Assembly: GCF_002753895.1 (NCBI RefSeq)
Contig: NZ_NJER01000001.1
Location: forward strand, 372,001 to 436,000
Reading direction: 5' to 3'
DNA length: 64,000 nt
Source of the DNA: Halobacteriovorax sp. JY17
GTDB lineage: Bacteria > Bdellovibrionota > Bacteriovoracia > Bacteriovoracales > Bacteriovoracaceae
A model generated the notes under the pieces. It did not search any database, was not told the DNA's origin, and saw only the letters and a program-made list of their open reading frames with translations. This document shows positions 16,081 through 23,299 of the stretch, piece by piece (positions within the stretch are counted from its first letter, which is position 1; each line of letters opens with the position of its first letter). The translations under genes were made by a program, and so were the position numbers.

Positions 16081-17367
16081 GCAAAGTTCTGTTTGCTCTT
16101 TGACTTTTACAACATCTCCAACCTGATACTCACTTGTACTTTCAAAATTCCAAACTTCTCCATGTAACTTAACTTGATATTTAAAAGAGTTATTTTCAAA
16201 ACCAAGTTGTGCAACAACTGTTGCAGATTCGTCTAATTGAGAATTGAATTTCGTCTTTCCAATATTCTTATGATCTTTTACTAAGAAGTAGCCAACAATA
16301 ATGAGAAATAAAGAAATGGCGAGTGAGGCAGAGATCACTAATGTCTGACTAATAACAATATAGCTATCATCGGTTCTAAGTAGAAAGAGTGAACCTGAGA
16401 CAAAGCTAGCAAGCCCTGCAAGGGAGAGAATTCCATAGCTGGTTATATAAATTTCAATAATAAATAAAACAAAGCCTAGAATAATAAGGGCCATTGCCCC
16501 AAAGTTTAGAGGGAGGACCTGAAAGCCGATTGCTGCTAAGAGAAGTGAGAGAGCGCCAATAGAGCCTGCTATAAAACCACCAGGAGCTTGAAATTCAAGA
16601 TAAATAAGGGCAGCTCCTATGAGAAATAAAATATAGGCCGTATTGGGGTTGGCAAAAATATTTAAGAGTTTTTGTCCTAGATCCATTTCGTAAGAAGAGT
16701 AGTTAATTCTTTCTGCAAGAATTCTTCGGTCTTCTCCTTGTATATGAATCATTCTATTGTTGATGACACTTTCGAGTTTTGATTTCTGATTGAGAATATC
16801 ATCAACTAAATTTTTTTCTTTAGCGACTCTCGCCTCAAAGCTAGAGGCCTTCTCAATCATGTCACCAAAGAGTTTCGCGTTACGCCCTCTGGTTTGAGCG
16901 AGACTTTGCACAAGGGCCTTAAGGTCATTAACTGATTTTGATCTAACATCACTCTTTTCAATATCCCCAGACATTTGAATAGGAGTTGCTGCTCCTATAT
17001 TTGTTCCCTCTGACATAAGAAGAATGTGAGCAGCACTTGCTATAATCGCTCCAGCACTAGTGGCACTTGCCCCTTCTGGAGAAATCCAAACCATGACAGG
17101 TTTCTTACTCTCTCCAATGAGAGTGAGAATTTCTTTGGTTGTAGAGACAAGGCCTCCAGGGGTATTTAATTTGATAAGAATGGCATCACTATTTTGTTTA
17201 CTTGCTCTCTTAAAGCCTTGCTCGAGATAGTTAAAGGTAGCAGGGGTGATAGGAGAGTCAATGCTAAGTTCTAGGACCTCTTTGATATTTATATCTTGCG
17301 CTCTCGATTCACTGAAAAAAGTAAAGAGAGATATTGTTAAGATTAGAAGTATTTGATAGGTTTTCAT
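16069..17367 (-). CDS. NfeD-type membrane serine protease (ClpP-class, long form)
   Basis: A protein of 432 residues from ATG 17367. A signal peptide (MKTYQILLILTISLFTFF...SRA) leads to a ClpP-like serine protease domain with VMVWISPEGASATSAGA, where the Ser of the SATSAGA motif is the likely nucleophile, and INTPGG-type LKLNTPGG. Four or five membrane segments follow (about residues 235-350), then a C-terminal OB-fold (VGDVVKVKEQTELCLKG). Long NfeD proteins cut stomatin/slipin C-termini; a slipin gene lies about 2.2 kb away on the same strand. A GTG/ATG start at 17409 would add 14 residues ahead of the signal peptide and collide with the divergent guaD start, so the internal ATG is preferred. 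Confidence 0.85.
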   Translation of the reverse strand: MKTYQILLILTISLFTFFSESRAQDINIKEVLELSIDSPITPATFNYLEQGFKRASKQNSDAILIKLNTPGGLVSTTKEILTLIGESKKPVMVWISPEGASATSAGAIIASAAHILLMSEGTNIGAATPIQMSGDIEKSDVRSKSVNDLKALVQSLAQTRGRNAKLFGDMIEKASSFEARVAKEKNLVDDILNQKSKLESVINNRMIHIQGEDRRILAERINYSSYEMDLGQKLLNIFANPNTAYILFLIGAALIYLEFQAPGGFIAGSIGALSLLLAAIGFQVLPLNFGAMALIILGFVLFIIEIYITSYGILSLAGLASFVSGSLFLLRTDDSYIVISQTLVISASLAISLFLIIVGYFLVKDHKNIGKTKFNSQLDESATVVAQLGFENNSFKYQVKLHGEVWNFESTSEYQVGDVVKVKEQTELCLKG

Positions 17368-17399
17368 ACTTTTTACCCTTAATTTCTTTGGAGTTATCA

Positions 17400-18710
17400 T
17401 TGCAACCATTATTTAAAATACTATTATGTCATATTTTAAACCCTAAATCAGATAAGTCATGCGAATTCGTTAAAAATGGCGCACTTGTCTTAAAAAGATC
17501 AAATACTGGTTATAAAGTCGTTGAATACGGAAAAGAAAAAGTCATTCTTCCAAAGTATACAACTAAGAATTCTATTGAAGTTATGGATACGATGGGAAAA
17601 GTGGTTATGCCAGCGTTCTTTGATACTCACTTTCACTGGGTTCAAGATGATGTAAGACTTATGCCTAAGAAGAATCTTCTTCAGTGGTTAATTAATTACA
17701 CATGGCCTTATGAGGCGAAGTTCAAAGATAAGAAGTACTCAAAAATGAAGGCCGAGAAATTTGCAAAAGAGCTTACATCTGTAGGGACTCTTGGGGGAGC
17801 TTGTTACGCTTCTATTCATGCACATACAACTGATGACGCTCTTAAATACTTTGTCGGAGATTTCGTTGTAGGAAATGTTCTGATGACAATGGAGTCACCT
17901 GATTATCTCACTCAGACTAAGAAGCAGGCCCTAAAGTTAGTTGATAAACAAGCGAAGAAATTTAAAGATAGTTATGCAGTCACTCCAAGGTTTGCTCCAA
18001 CGACTCATCCTGATGTAATGGAAGAGGCAAGCAAGATGGCGAGAGCGAATAGATCATTCATACAAACTCACCTTAGTGAGACTGAAAATGAAATCGATTA
18101 TGTAATGAGCATTTATAAGAATATTCCGGGCTACGAAAAAGTAAAAACTTATACAGATATTTATAAGAAGGCAAAAGTTCTTGGGCCAAAGACTATTATG
18201 GGGCATGGAATTTATCTTTCAACAGAAGAATTAAAAACTTTAAGTAAGTCAAAAACTTCCATTGCTCATTGTCCGACCTCTAATGCTCCTGTGAAACAAT
18301 TGGGACTAGGTTCTGGATTATTTAATTTTAAAATAGCAGAGAAGTATGGTGTTGATTGGTCTCTTGCTAGTGATATCGGAGGAGGACCATTTGTTTCGAT
18401 GTTTGATGTTATGCAGTCCTTTGTTTCTCAAAATAAGTCAGCAAACGTGAAAGGTGCCACTTATATAAAAGCACTTTATAGAGCAACAGTTGCTGGAGCG
18501 AGAGCGTTAAAACTAGATAAGAGTGCGGGAAATTTTGAAGGTGGAAAGTATGGCAACTTTATTCTTGTGAGTGCCCCTAGGGACCTTACAGGGTCTTCTG
18601 AAAAAATTCTCGAAAGAATAATTTCTTCTAATAAATCCTCTCGTAAAAAGTACGATAAGATGGTTGAGCAAACTTTCTATCGTGGAGAGTGTGTTTTCAC
18701 GAAGAAATAG
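17400..18710 (+). CDS. guaD: Guanine deaminase (amidohydrolase superfamily)
   Basis: A metal-dependent deaminase of about 436 residues that would convert guanine to xanthine. Metal ligands are visible: His77 and His79 in FDTHFHWVQ, then FIQTHLSETENEID, IMGHGIYLS and SLASDIGGGPFVSMFD. The SIAHCPTSNAP and LGSGLFNF segments are characteristic of GuaD rather than other cytosine/chlorohydrolase relatives. The preferred start is TTG 17400, with GGAG six bases ahead; no ATG is suitably placed, and the longer frame would run back over the NfeD gene. It is a single gene, divergent from NfeD, whose start lies 32 bases away, so the promoters must overlap the neighbour's 5' end. Confidence 0.83.
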   Translation: MQPLFKILLCHILNPKSDKSCEFVKNGALVLKRSNTGYKVVEYGKEKVILPKYTTKNSIEVMDTMGKVVMPAFFDTHFHWVQDDVRLMPKKNLLQWLINYTWPYEAKFKDKKYSKMKAEKFAKELTSVGTLGGACYASIHAHTTDDALKYFVGDFVVGNVLMTMESPDYLTQTKKQALKLVDKQAKKFKDSYAVTPRFAPTTHPDVMEEASKMARANRSFIQTHLSETENEIDYVMSIYKNIPGYEKVKTYTDIYKKAKVLGPKTIMGHGIYLSTEELKTLSKSKTSIAHCPTSNAPVKQLGLGSGLFNFKIAEKYGVDWSLASDIGGGPFVSMFDVMQSFVSQNKSANVKGATYIKALYRATVAGARALKLDKSAGNFEGGKYGNFILVSAPRDLTGSSEKILERIISSNKSSRKKYDKMVEQTFYRGECVFTKK

Positions 18711-19026
18711 GGAAGTATTTTAATGAATTCGTGGAAGCTCTCTCTTAATTTTTGAGCTTCCCTTGAGTTAGACTTTTTAAGTTACTGTAAATTTATTAAA
18801 GAAACTTAAGAAATTGTCAAAATCAGTGGAATTTATTTCCTTATATTAAGCAATATTTAGTTAAATAGGTTAATTATATCACTTTAGAAAACAGCCTAAG
18901 TATTTAAATTTAAAGGAAAGTTAATATATCTTGATAAATATAACCAAAAGTTATTTGGAATTTACCACAATAATTTGGTATTTTATTTATAAACAAATGT
19001 GATGATTTAACAATAGGAGAAACATC
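18711..19026. other. Intergenic region of about 316 bases: hairpin and regulator leader
   Basis: No reading frame is convincing. An 8-bp inverted repeat (GGAAGCTC at 18733-18740, GAGCTTCC at 18754-18761) with T-rich sequence shortly after may terminate guaD. The right half is extremely AT-rich and contains CCAAA-AGTTA-TTTGG (18944-18958) and a direct repeat of ATTTGGWATTT at 18953 and 18973, twenty bases apart, upstream of the XRE regulator gene. Confidence 0.5.
18953..18983 (+). promoter_or_regulatory. Tandem direct repeats, candidate operator of the XRE regulator
   Basis: ATTTGGAATTT (18953-18963) and ATTTGGTATTT (18973-18983) agree at 10 of 11 positions. Their 20-base period equals about two helical turns, so two protein molecules would sit on one face of the DNA. 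A short palindrome (CCAAA-AGTTA-TTTGG) overlaps the first copy. The sites end 43 bases before the regulator's start codon. Confidence 0.4.
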
Positions 19027-19350
19027 ATGCGCTGCTTTACAAATATTGCCAAATTAATAAGAACAAAAAGAATCAATCACCCAAAAGGGTACTCTCAGTC
19101 AGAGCTATCTCACTTACTTGGTTACAAGAATGGACAATTCATTTCTAACGTAGAAAGAGCTCTTTGTAATATTCCGTTAAAAATGCTTAAGAAAGTTTCT
19201 GAAGTATTAGATATTAACGCTGATGAGCTTAAAGATGCGATCCTAAAGGATCACGATCAAACTCTAGATAATTATCTTAAACTTGAAGGAGCTTCAGAGA
19301 TGATGCCAAATACAGTTAAGAAATCTTCTCTAGCTACAGCTCAGTTATAA
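19027..19350 (+). CDS. XRE-family helix-turn-helix regulator
   Basis: A 107-residue protein. The N-terminal half is a Cro/C1-type helix-turn-helix: GYSQSELSHLLGYKNGQFISNVERALCNIP, read as GYSQSELSHLLGYKNG (helices 2 and turn) then QFISNVERALCNIP (recognition helix and helix 4), followed by KMLKKVSEVLDINADEL. The C-terminal 40 residues (KDHDQTLDNYLKLEGASEMM...) are not recognised and may bind a partner or effector. A good ribosome site (ATAGGAG) precedes the ATG, and the gene has its own terminator. It stands alone after a long AT-rich leader with candidate operator repeats, which suggests autoregulation. Targets are unknown. Confidence 0.85.
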   Translation: MRCFTNIAKLIRTKRINHPKGYSQSELSHLLGYKNGQFISNVERALCNIPLKMLKKVSEVLDINADELKDAILKDHDQTLDNYLKLEGASEMMPNTVKKSSLATAQL

Positions 19351-19370
19351 TTTATAAAAAAATAATAATA

Positions 19371-19397
19371 AAGGCCGCAATGATTGCGGCCTTTTTT
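19371..19397. terminator. Bidirectional Rho-independent terminator
   Basis: AAGGCCGCAA and TTGCGGCCTT form a perfect 10-bp stem with a TGA loop, followed by six T on the plus strand and a shorter T-rich stretch on the minus strand. It separates the XRE regulator from the convergent cysteine-repeat protein gene. Confidence 0.9.
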
Positions 19398-19405
19398 ATT
19401 CTTTC

Positions 19406-20638
19406 TTAATTCTTACTTACTTCAAGATTAAAACTCTTACTCTTTTCAAAACTTACATTTAGAGGAAGAAGAAGATTTCTTGGCCTTTCAACTTTTACTG
19501 AAATATCGACTTTTAATTTTACTTTCTTCCCAAGGAATCCTTTGAGTTGTTCAAAGCCATGAGTCGCTAGATCTACACTTAGATATTTTTCAGAAATATT
19601 AAAGTCTGAAAGTTTAAACACTTTTAAAAAGTGCAAGTCACCACTTGATCTCTTTGTCACACTTACTTCAATATTTGAATTTTCTAAACTATTTGGTTTC
19701 GTTACTTCTAATTTAAAGTCTCCGCCCTTATTCATCCATAGTGACTTCCCAGTCGCATTTAGTGGAGCGAGAAGTTTCTTTAAATTTCCAAAGTTAATAC
19801 TTACATTTCTTACAATACGCGCTTCTTCATCTGAGTCTACTTGTACCGTTTGATCTTCACTTAAGAGTTGCATGAAAGTTTCAGCTTCATTTAAATTCTT
19901 ATATGAAATATTAAGTTGGCCATCTTGATTCATCGCTAAAGAAATTGTTGCTCTACCAAGCTGCTCAACATCTTTGAAGTTGAAGTTTACTTGATGAGTA
20001 AATTCTTTATTTACAATGTATGGAACTTGAATAGGTTTCTTACAAGCATAAGGAATAGATCTATATCTTGTTACATCTCTACAAATATATTCTTGGTAAG
20101 GAATATCTCTACAATCATTTCTCCCCGGAACGTTATTGCAAACACGTCTTGGAACATTTTGACATTCTCTATCTGTGTACGGAACGTCTCTACAAACTTG
20201 TGGTCCACTAACATCTCTACATCTCTGTCTTCCTGGAACGTCTACACATCTCTCAACACCGTTACGAGTTCGACATTCTCGTCTCGCTGGTTCGTTAACA
20301 CATTCTCTTCGCGTTCTTCCCGCTGTACATTCTCTTCTTGTACGTCTGACGTCGCGGCACTGATAATCGTTTTCAGTTCTACAAACATTTCTCCCTGGAA
20401 TCCAAGTACATTCATTTCTGTATCTCGTTTCGTTACCACAAACAGTTTCTTGATATGGCTCTTGTCTAGTACAAGTGCTATCAACGTATTCAGTTCTATA
20501 AAGAGTAACTTCTCTGGTGTCTTGAATGGTGACTTGTTCTGTGGGTTGTTGTGCGTATTCGAATTCTGCGGTGTCTTGTGCCAGCGCATTTGTGTTTAGG
20601 GCGAGCATTAGCCCAAGTAAGCATAGAATGTGTTTCAC
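19406..20638 (-). CDS. Secreted protein with an arginine/cysteine-rich repeat region
   Basis: A 410-residue protein with a signal peptide (MKHILCLLGLMLALNTNALA, cleaved before QDTAE). Residues of about 54-200 contain sixteen cysteines spaced mostly seven to ten apart in repeats of the form C-R/N-D/N-V-P-x-x, such as CRDVPYTDRECQNVPRRVC. The region is dense in Arg. The C-terminal half (about 205-410) is beta-rich and free of cysteine. An even cysteine count in an exported protein suggests stacked disulfides and a stalk-like or adhesive segment. The start is GTG with a GAGGAGAG ribosome site. No known family is recognised. Repetition in the DNA creates long empty frames on both strands here, which I discounted. 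Confidence 0.75.
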   Translation of the reverse strand: MKHILCLLGLMLALNTNALAQDTAEFEYAQQPTEQVTIQDTREVTLYRTEYVDSTCTRQEPYQETVCGNETRYRNECTWIPGRNVCRTENDYQCRDVRRTRRECTAGRTRRECVNEPARRECRTRNGVERCVDVPGRQRCRDVSGPQVCRDVPYTDRECQNVPRRVCNNVPGRNDCRDIPYQEYICRDVTRYRSIPYACKKPIQVPYIVNKEFTHQVNFNFKDVEQLGRATISLAMNQDGQLNISYKNLNEAETFMQLLSEDQTVQVDSDEEARIVRNVSINFGNLKKLLAPLNATGKSLWMNKGGDFKLEVTKPNSLENSNIEVSVTKRSSGDLHFLKVFKLSDFNISEKYLSVDLATHGFEQLKGFLGKKVKLKVDISVKVERPRNLLLPLNVSFEKSKSFNLEVSKN

Positions 20639-20763
20639 TTTTTCTCTCCTCTTTTTTAATAGTAGAGTAAAAATAGCAAGAATTGTGCCAATAATTTCAG
20701 GTGTTTGCGATGCGTCTTGTGGTTGAATTTTGAGAGGGAGGGATTTGGCACTTTGGGCCTAGG

Positions 20764-20799
20764 GATATTTTGTCACCAACTTATTAGTGACAAAATATC
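20764..20799. repeat. Perfect 13-bp inverted repeat
   Basis: GATATTTTGTCAC at 20764-20776 and GTGACAAAATATC at 20787-20799 flank a 10-base loop. It lies 8 bases downstream of a minus-strand gene and about 125 bases upstream of the next. It has no adjoining T-run, so it could be a Rho-independent terminator variant using its own T4, an intergenic repeat or a protein-binding site. Confidence 0.6.
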
Positions 20800-20807
20800 T
20801 AAATTTG

Positions 20808-21368
20808 TTAGAGGCCTTTGTATTGTTTGTAGTCGTCAATAGAGCCCATACTCTCTTCTTCGTCATTGGAGAATTCAGTCCTTGCTTCTTTTTGAATTTC
20901 AAGAAAGTGTGGGTCTTCAAATTCTCCTTGATGAGAGACGTGTTCTGCCTCAGGAGAAATTTCATGATTGAAAGAATACTTGTGGTCTTCTTTGAGTGAG
21001 TTGAAGTGTTTTTGGAAAATTTCTTGCTTATCGCCTGTTAGACTTCTTTCAAACTCTCTAAGTTTTCCAATTGTGTTGTAGTAAATTCTCTCAAGCTTCG
21101 CCTTCTGCTTAGGGTCGGCCCTATGATAGAGGGAGAAGTACTTTCTTCTGGCCAGCAAATGCTGTTCAAGAAGATTATTATACTTGAGTGTAATTTGATC
21201 TTCTAAAGGAAGCTTAGGTCCTTTTCTGTTTGTGAATTTCTTTTTCTTATTATTGTTACTACTTGTATTTGATCCTGATGCTGATTGAGCATTAGGGTTC
21301 TTCTTCTTAGGTTTTCCGCGATATCTCTTATTGCGGTTAGGTCTAGGTTTTGCCTGATTTTCGGACAT
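20808..21368 (-). CDS. Hypothetical protein with basic low-complexity N-terminus
   Basis: A 186-residue soluble protein. Residues 1-55 are strongly basic and rich in Lys, Arg, Asn, Pro and Ser (for example RGKPKKKNPN and NNNKKKKFTNRKGP), resembling nucleic-acid-binding tails of RNA-associated proteins. Residues 60-125 form a predicted helical domain with regular Leu and charged residues. Residues 130-186 are acidic, ending EESMGSIDDYKQYKGL. The basic-helical-acidic arrangement suggests interaction with RNA, ribosomes or DNA, but no family is recognised. It is monocistronic, divergent from malate dehydrogenase. A weak ribosome site (TGAGGAAT) precedes the ATG. Confidence 0.6.
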   Translation of the reverse strand: MSENQAKPRPNRNKRYRGKPKKKNPNAQSASGSNTSSNNNKKKKFTNRKGPKLPLEDQITLKYNNLLEQHLLARRKYFSLYHRADPKQKAKLERIYYNTIGKLREFERSLTGDKQEIFQKHFNSLKEDHKYSFNHEISPEAEHVSHQGEFEDPHFLEIQKEARTEFSNDEEESMGSIDDYKQYKGL

Positions 21369-21555
21369 TGATTCCTCATAGATTCTTAACTGTAGATCAT
21401 ATAATATTAGATCTTTAAAAGATTGATTTTATAGAGTGCAGTGTTGTTAGTCAATTTTGTCTAAATTGTCGCAGTGTTAACGCAATAATACTTTGAAAAT
21501 CGTTTTAAAATGATTAAAAATATTGGAACTTACCTATACTTATAAGGAGATATAT

Positions 21556-22542
21556 ATGACAACGAAACGCGTTAGAGTAGCTGTAACAGGTCCTGCTGGA
21601 CAGATTGGATACGCAATCCTTTTTAGAATTGCTTCTGGGCAGATGTTTGGAATGGATACAGAAGTTGAATTGAGTTTATTAGAACTTCCTCAGGCCCTTG
21701 GTGCTCTTGAAGGTGTGAAGATGGAACTTGATGACTGTGCTTTCCCACTACTTAAGAATATTAAGTGTACGGATAAAATGGAAGAGGCCTTTGAAGGTGT
21801 TAACTGGATTTTAGCAATTGGTGCAGTTCCAAGAAAAGATGGAATGGAAAGAGCAGATCTTTTAAAAGTTAACGGTGGAATCTTTGGTCCACTAGGTAAA
21901 GCAATGGCGGCCCATGGTGCAGATGATTGTAGATTATTTGTAGTTGGAAATCCTTGTAATACAAATTGTCTAATCGCTATGGAAAACTCAGGTCTTCCAA
22001 GAGAGAGATTCTTTGCAATGACCGCTCTTGATGAAAATAGAGCGAAGAGCCAACTTGCAATGAAGGCAGGAGTTGATGTGACTTCTGTGACAAATATGAC
22101 AATTTGGGGAAATCACTCTGCGACTCAATATCCAGATTTCTATAATGCAAAAATTAATGGAAAGAGTGCTGCTGAAGTTATAACTGATAGTGAATGGCTA
22201 AGCGGTGAGTTCATCTCTGTTGTTCAAAAAAGAGGTGCAGCTATAATTAAGGCCAGAGGAGCTAGTTCTGCAGCTTCTGCGGCAAATGCGTGTGTGCAAG
22301 GTGTTTATAGTCTTACTCACGACACACCTGCGGGAGAGACTTTCTCAATGTGTCTATCATCTAAGGGTGAGTACGGTGTTGATGAAGGTTTAATTTTCTC
22401 TTACCCATGTAGAGTAGAAAATGGTCAAATCAAAGTTGTTGAAGGTGTTGAGCACAATGCTTTTGGACAAGAGAAATTCCAGACAACTCTTGAAGAGTTA
22501 AGAAGTGAGAAAGCTTCTGTTAAAGAGATGGGATTAATTTAA
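21556..22542 (+). CDS. mdh: Malate dehydrogenase
   Basis: A 328-residue NAD-dependent malate dehydrogenase of the cytosolic/NADP-like type. It has the Rossmann motif [16 protein letters not shown], substrate-binding arginines in [14 protein letters not shown] and [12 protein letters not shown], and catalytic His in [14 protein letters not shown]. It interconverts malate and oxaloacetate in the TCA cycle. The start is ATG 21556, with a near-perfect AAGGAG seven bases upstream; an in-frame upstream start at 21523 has no ribosome site and adds residues absent from the family. It is a single gene closed by a strong terminator. Confidence 0.95.
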   Translation: MTTKRVRVAVTGPAGQIGYAILFRIASGQMFGMDTEVELSLLELPQALGALEGVKMELDDCAFPLLKNIKCTDKMEEAFEGVNWILAIGAVPRKDGMERADLLKVNGGIFGPLGKAMAAHGADDCRLFVVGNPCNTNCLIAMENSGLPRERFFAMTALDENRAKSQLAMKAGVDVTSVTNMTIWGNHSATQYPDFYNAKINGKSAAEVITDSEWLSGEFISVVQKRGAAIIKARGASSAASAANACVQGVYSLTHDTPAGETFSMCLSSKGEYGVDEGLIFSYPCRVENGQIKVVEGVEHNAFGQEKFQTTLEELRSEKASVKEMGLI

Positions 22543-22550
22543 TTTTATAA

Positions 22551-22583
22551 AAAAAGAGGGCCTAGTTTAAGGCCCTCTTTTTT
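22551..22583 (+). terminator. Rho-independent terminator of mdh
   Basis: GAGGGCCT (22556-22563) and AGGCCCTC (22570-22577) form a perfect stem with a 6-base loop; A-rich and T-rich flanks extend it. The stop codon of the convergent small lipoprotein gene lies at the right edge, so it can serve both strands. Confidence 0.92.
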
Positions 22584-22740
22584 AAATAACCCCTGAGCGA
22601 TGCAGGTGGTGATCTAGTCTTTCAATTTGTTTATCCATCTTTTCCCAATCTTCAGTTGAACTAGGATTTCTAGAACCAGTAGTACACGATGTGAATACTG
22701 TGAGTGATAGGAATAAGAATAGAATCAGTCTTCTTTTCAT
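22582..22740 (-). CDS. Small lipoprotein (52 residues)
   Basis: A short gene with a textbook ribosome site (AAGGAG eight bases before the ATG). The product starts MKRRLILFLFLSLTVFTSC, which has two arginines, a hydrophobic core and a lipobox-like VFTSC, giving a lipid-anchored mature peptide of about 34 residues. The mature part is charged and helical (EDWEKMDKQIERLDHHLHRS), compatible with a short coiled coil at the membrane surface. It resembles entericidin-size or Lpp-like short lipoproteins only in size. Function is unknown. It ends in the mdh terminator. Confidence 0.65.
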   Translation of the reverse strand: MKRRLILFLFLSLTVFTSCTTGSRNPSSTEDWEKMDKQIERLDHHLHRSGVI

Positions 22741-22824
22741 AATTGAGCTCCTTATTATATTATACGGCTGTTTTGCTCAAGTACTTAAGTTTTATTAGAT
22801 TCTACCCCTTATTTCAAAGGGTTA

Positions 22825-23292
22825 CTAAGTATCGATTAAATGGTTTTCTTCGCGGTACTTTATCAGCGCTTGGTAGTATTCCCGTTGCTCTTCCATAGAC
22901 AGAGAGGGCATGGTCTTAACGTTCTTCTTTCTAATTCCCTTCGTTGCTAGGAGAGAGTCTGCGGCCCTAAGTCTCTTGGTGATATTAGTGGCAATAGTAA
23001 CAAGCCATGGAGGGAATTGCTTATCAACTTCTTCAACGGGAACTTTTATGAGTGTCGTATCTTCAAGGCAAATGGCACTAGCACTTCTATTTGTCTTATC
23101 AAAGAAGCTTAGCTCTCCTAGGTATTCTCCACTTTCTAAGTGAGCGAGAGGAGTTACCTTAGTTCCACTATTAACAAAGATTAAAATTTTTCCAGAGTGA
23201 ATGATAAAGAGGTCGTGGTCGACTTGTCCTTCAGCACAGACAATATCGCCTTTCTTTAAATTCATTGTTAATGGTCCAGAAATTTCACCCAT
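22825..23292 (-). CDS. Cyclic-nucleotide-binding domain protein without a DNA-binding domain
   Basis: A 155-residue protein with a CAP_ED beta-barrel at about residues 8-110: KKGDIVCAEGQVDHDLFIIHSGKI, read as KKGDIVCAEGQ then VDHDLFIIHSGKI, followed by the phosphate-binding cassette GEYLGELSFFDKTNRSASA, which retains the Gly-Glu and Arg positions. The C-terminal 45 residues are short and lack a helix-turn-helix, so it is not a CRP-type transcription factor. It would be a small ligand-responsive adapter. It lies 7 bases downstream of the SGNH-like membrane protein gene and is surely cotranscribed. Whether it binds cAMP, cGMP or no nucleotide is undetermined. Confidence 0.82.
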   Translation of the reverse strand: MGEISGPLTMNLKKGDIVCAEGQVDHDLFIIHSGKILIFVNSGTKVTPLAHLESGEYLGELSFFDKTNRSASAICLEDTTLIKVPVEEVDKQFPPWLVTIATNITKRLRAADSLLATKGIRKKNVKTMPSLSMEEQREYYQALIKYREENHLIDT

Positions 23293-23299
23293 ACTTGCC

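Noticed and set aside
19991-20599. A 202-codon plus-strand frame and several others across the cysteine-repeat gene
   Set aside because: Products are dominated by Ser, Thr, Asn and Ile and repeat with the period of the real gene on the other strand; no ribosome site. They are products of the repetitive Cys/Arg coding.
20759-20999. Two short frames, one on each strand, across the 13-bp inverted repeat
   Set aside because: They overlap the 3' end of the basic-tail protein gene, lack ribosome sites, and give Phe/Leu-rich products.
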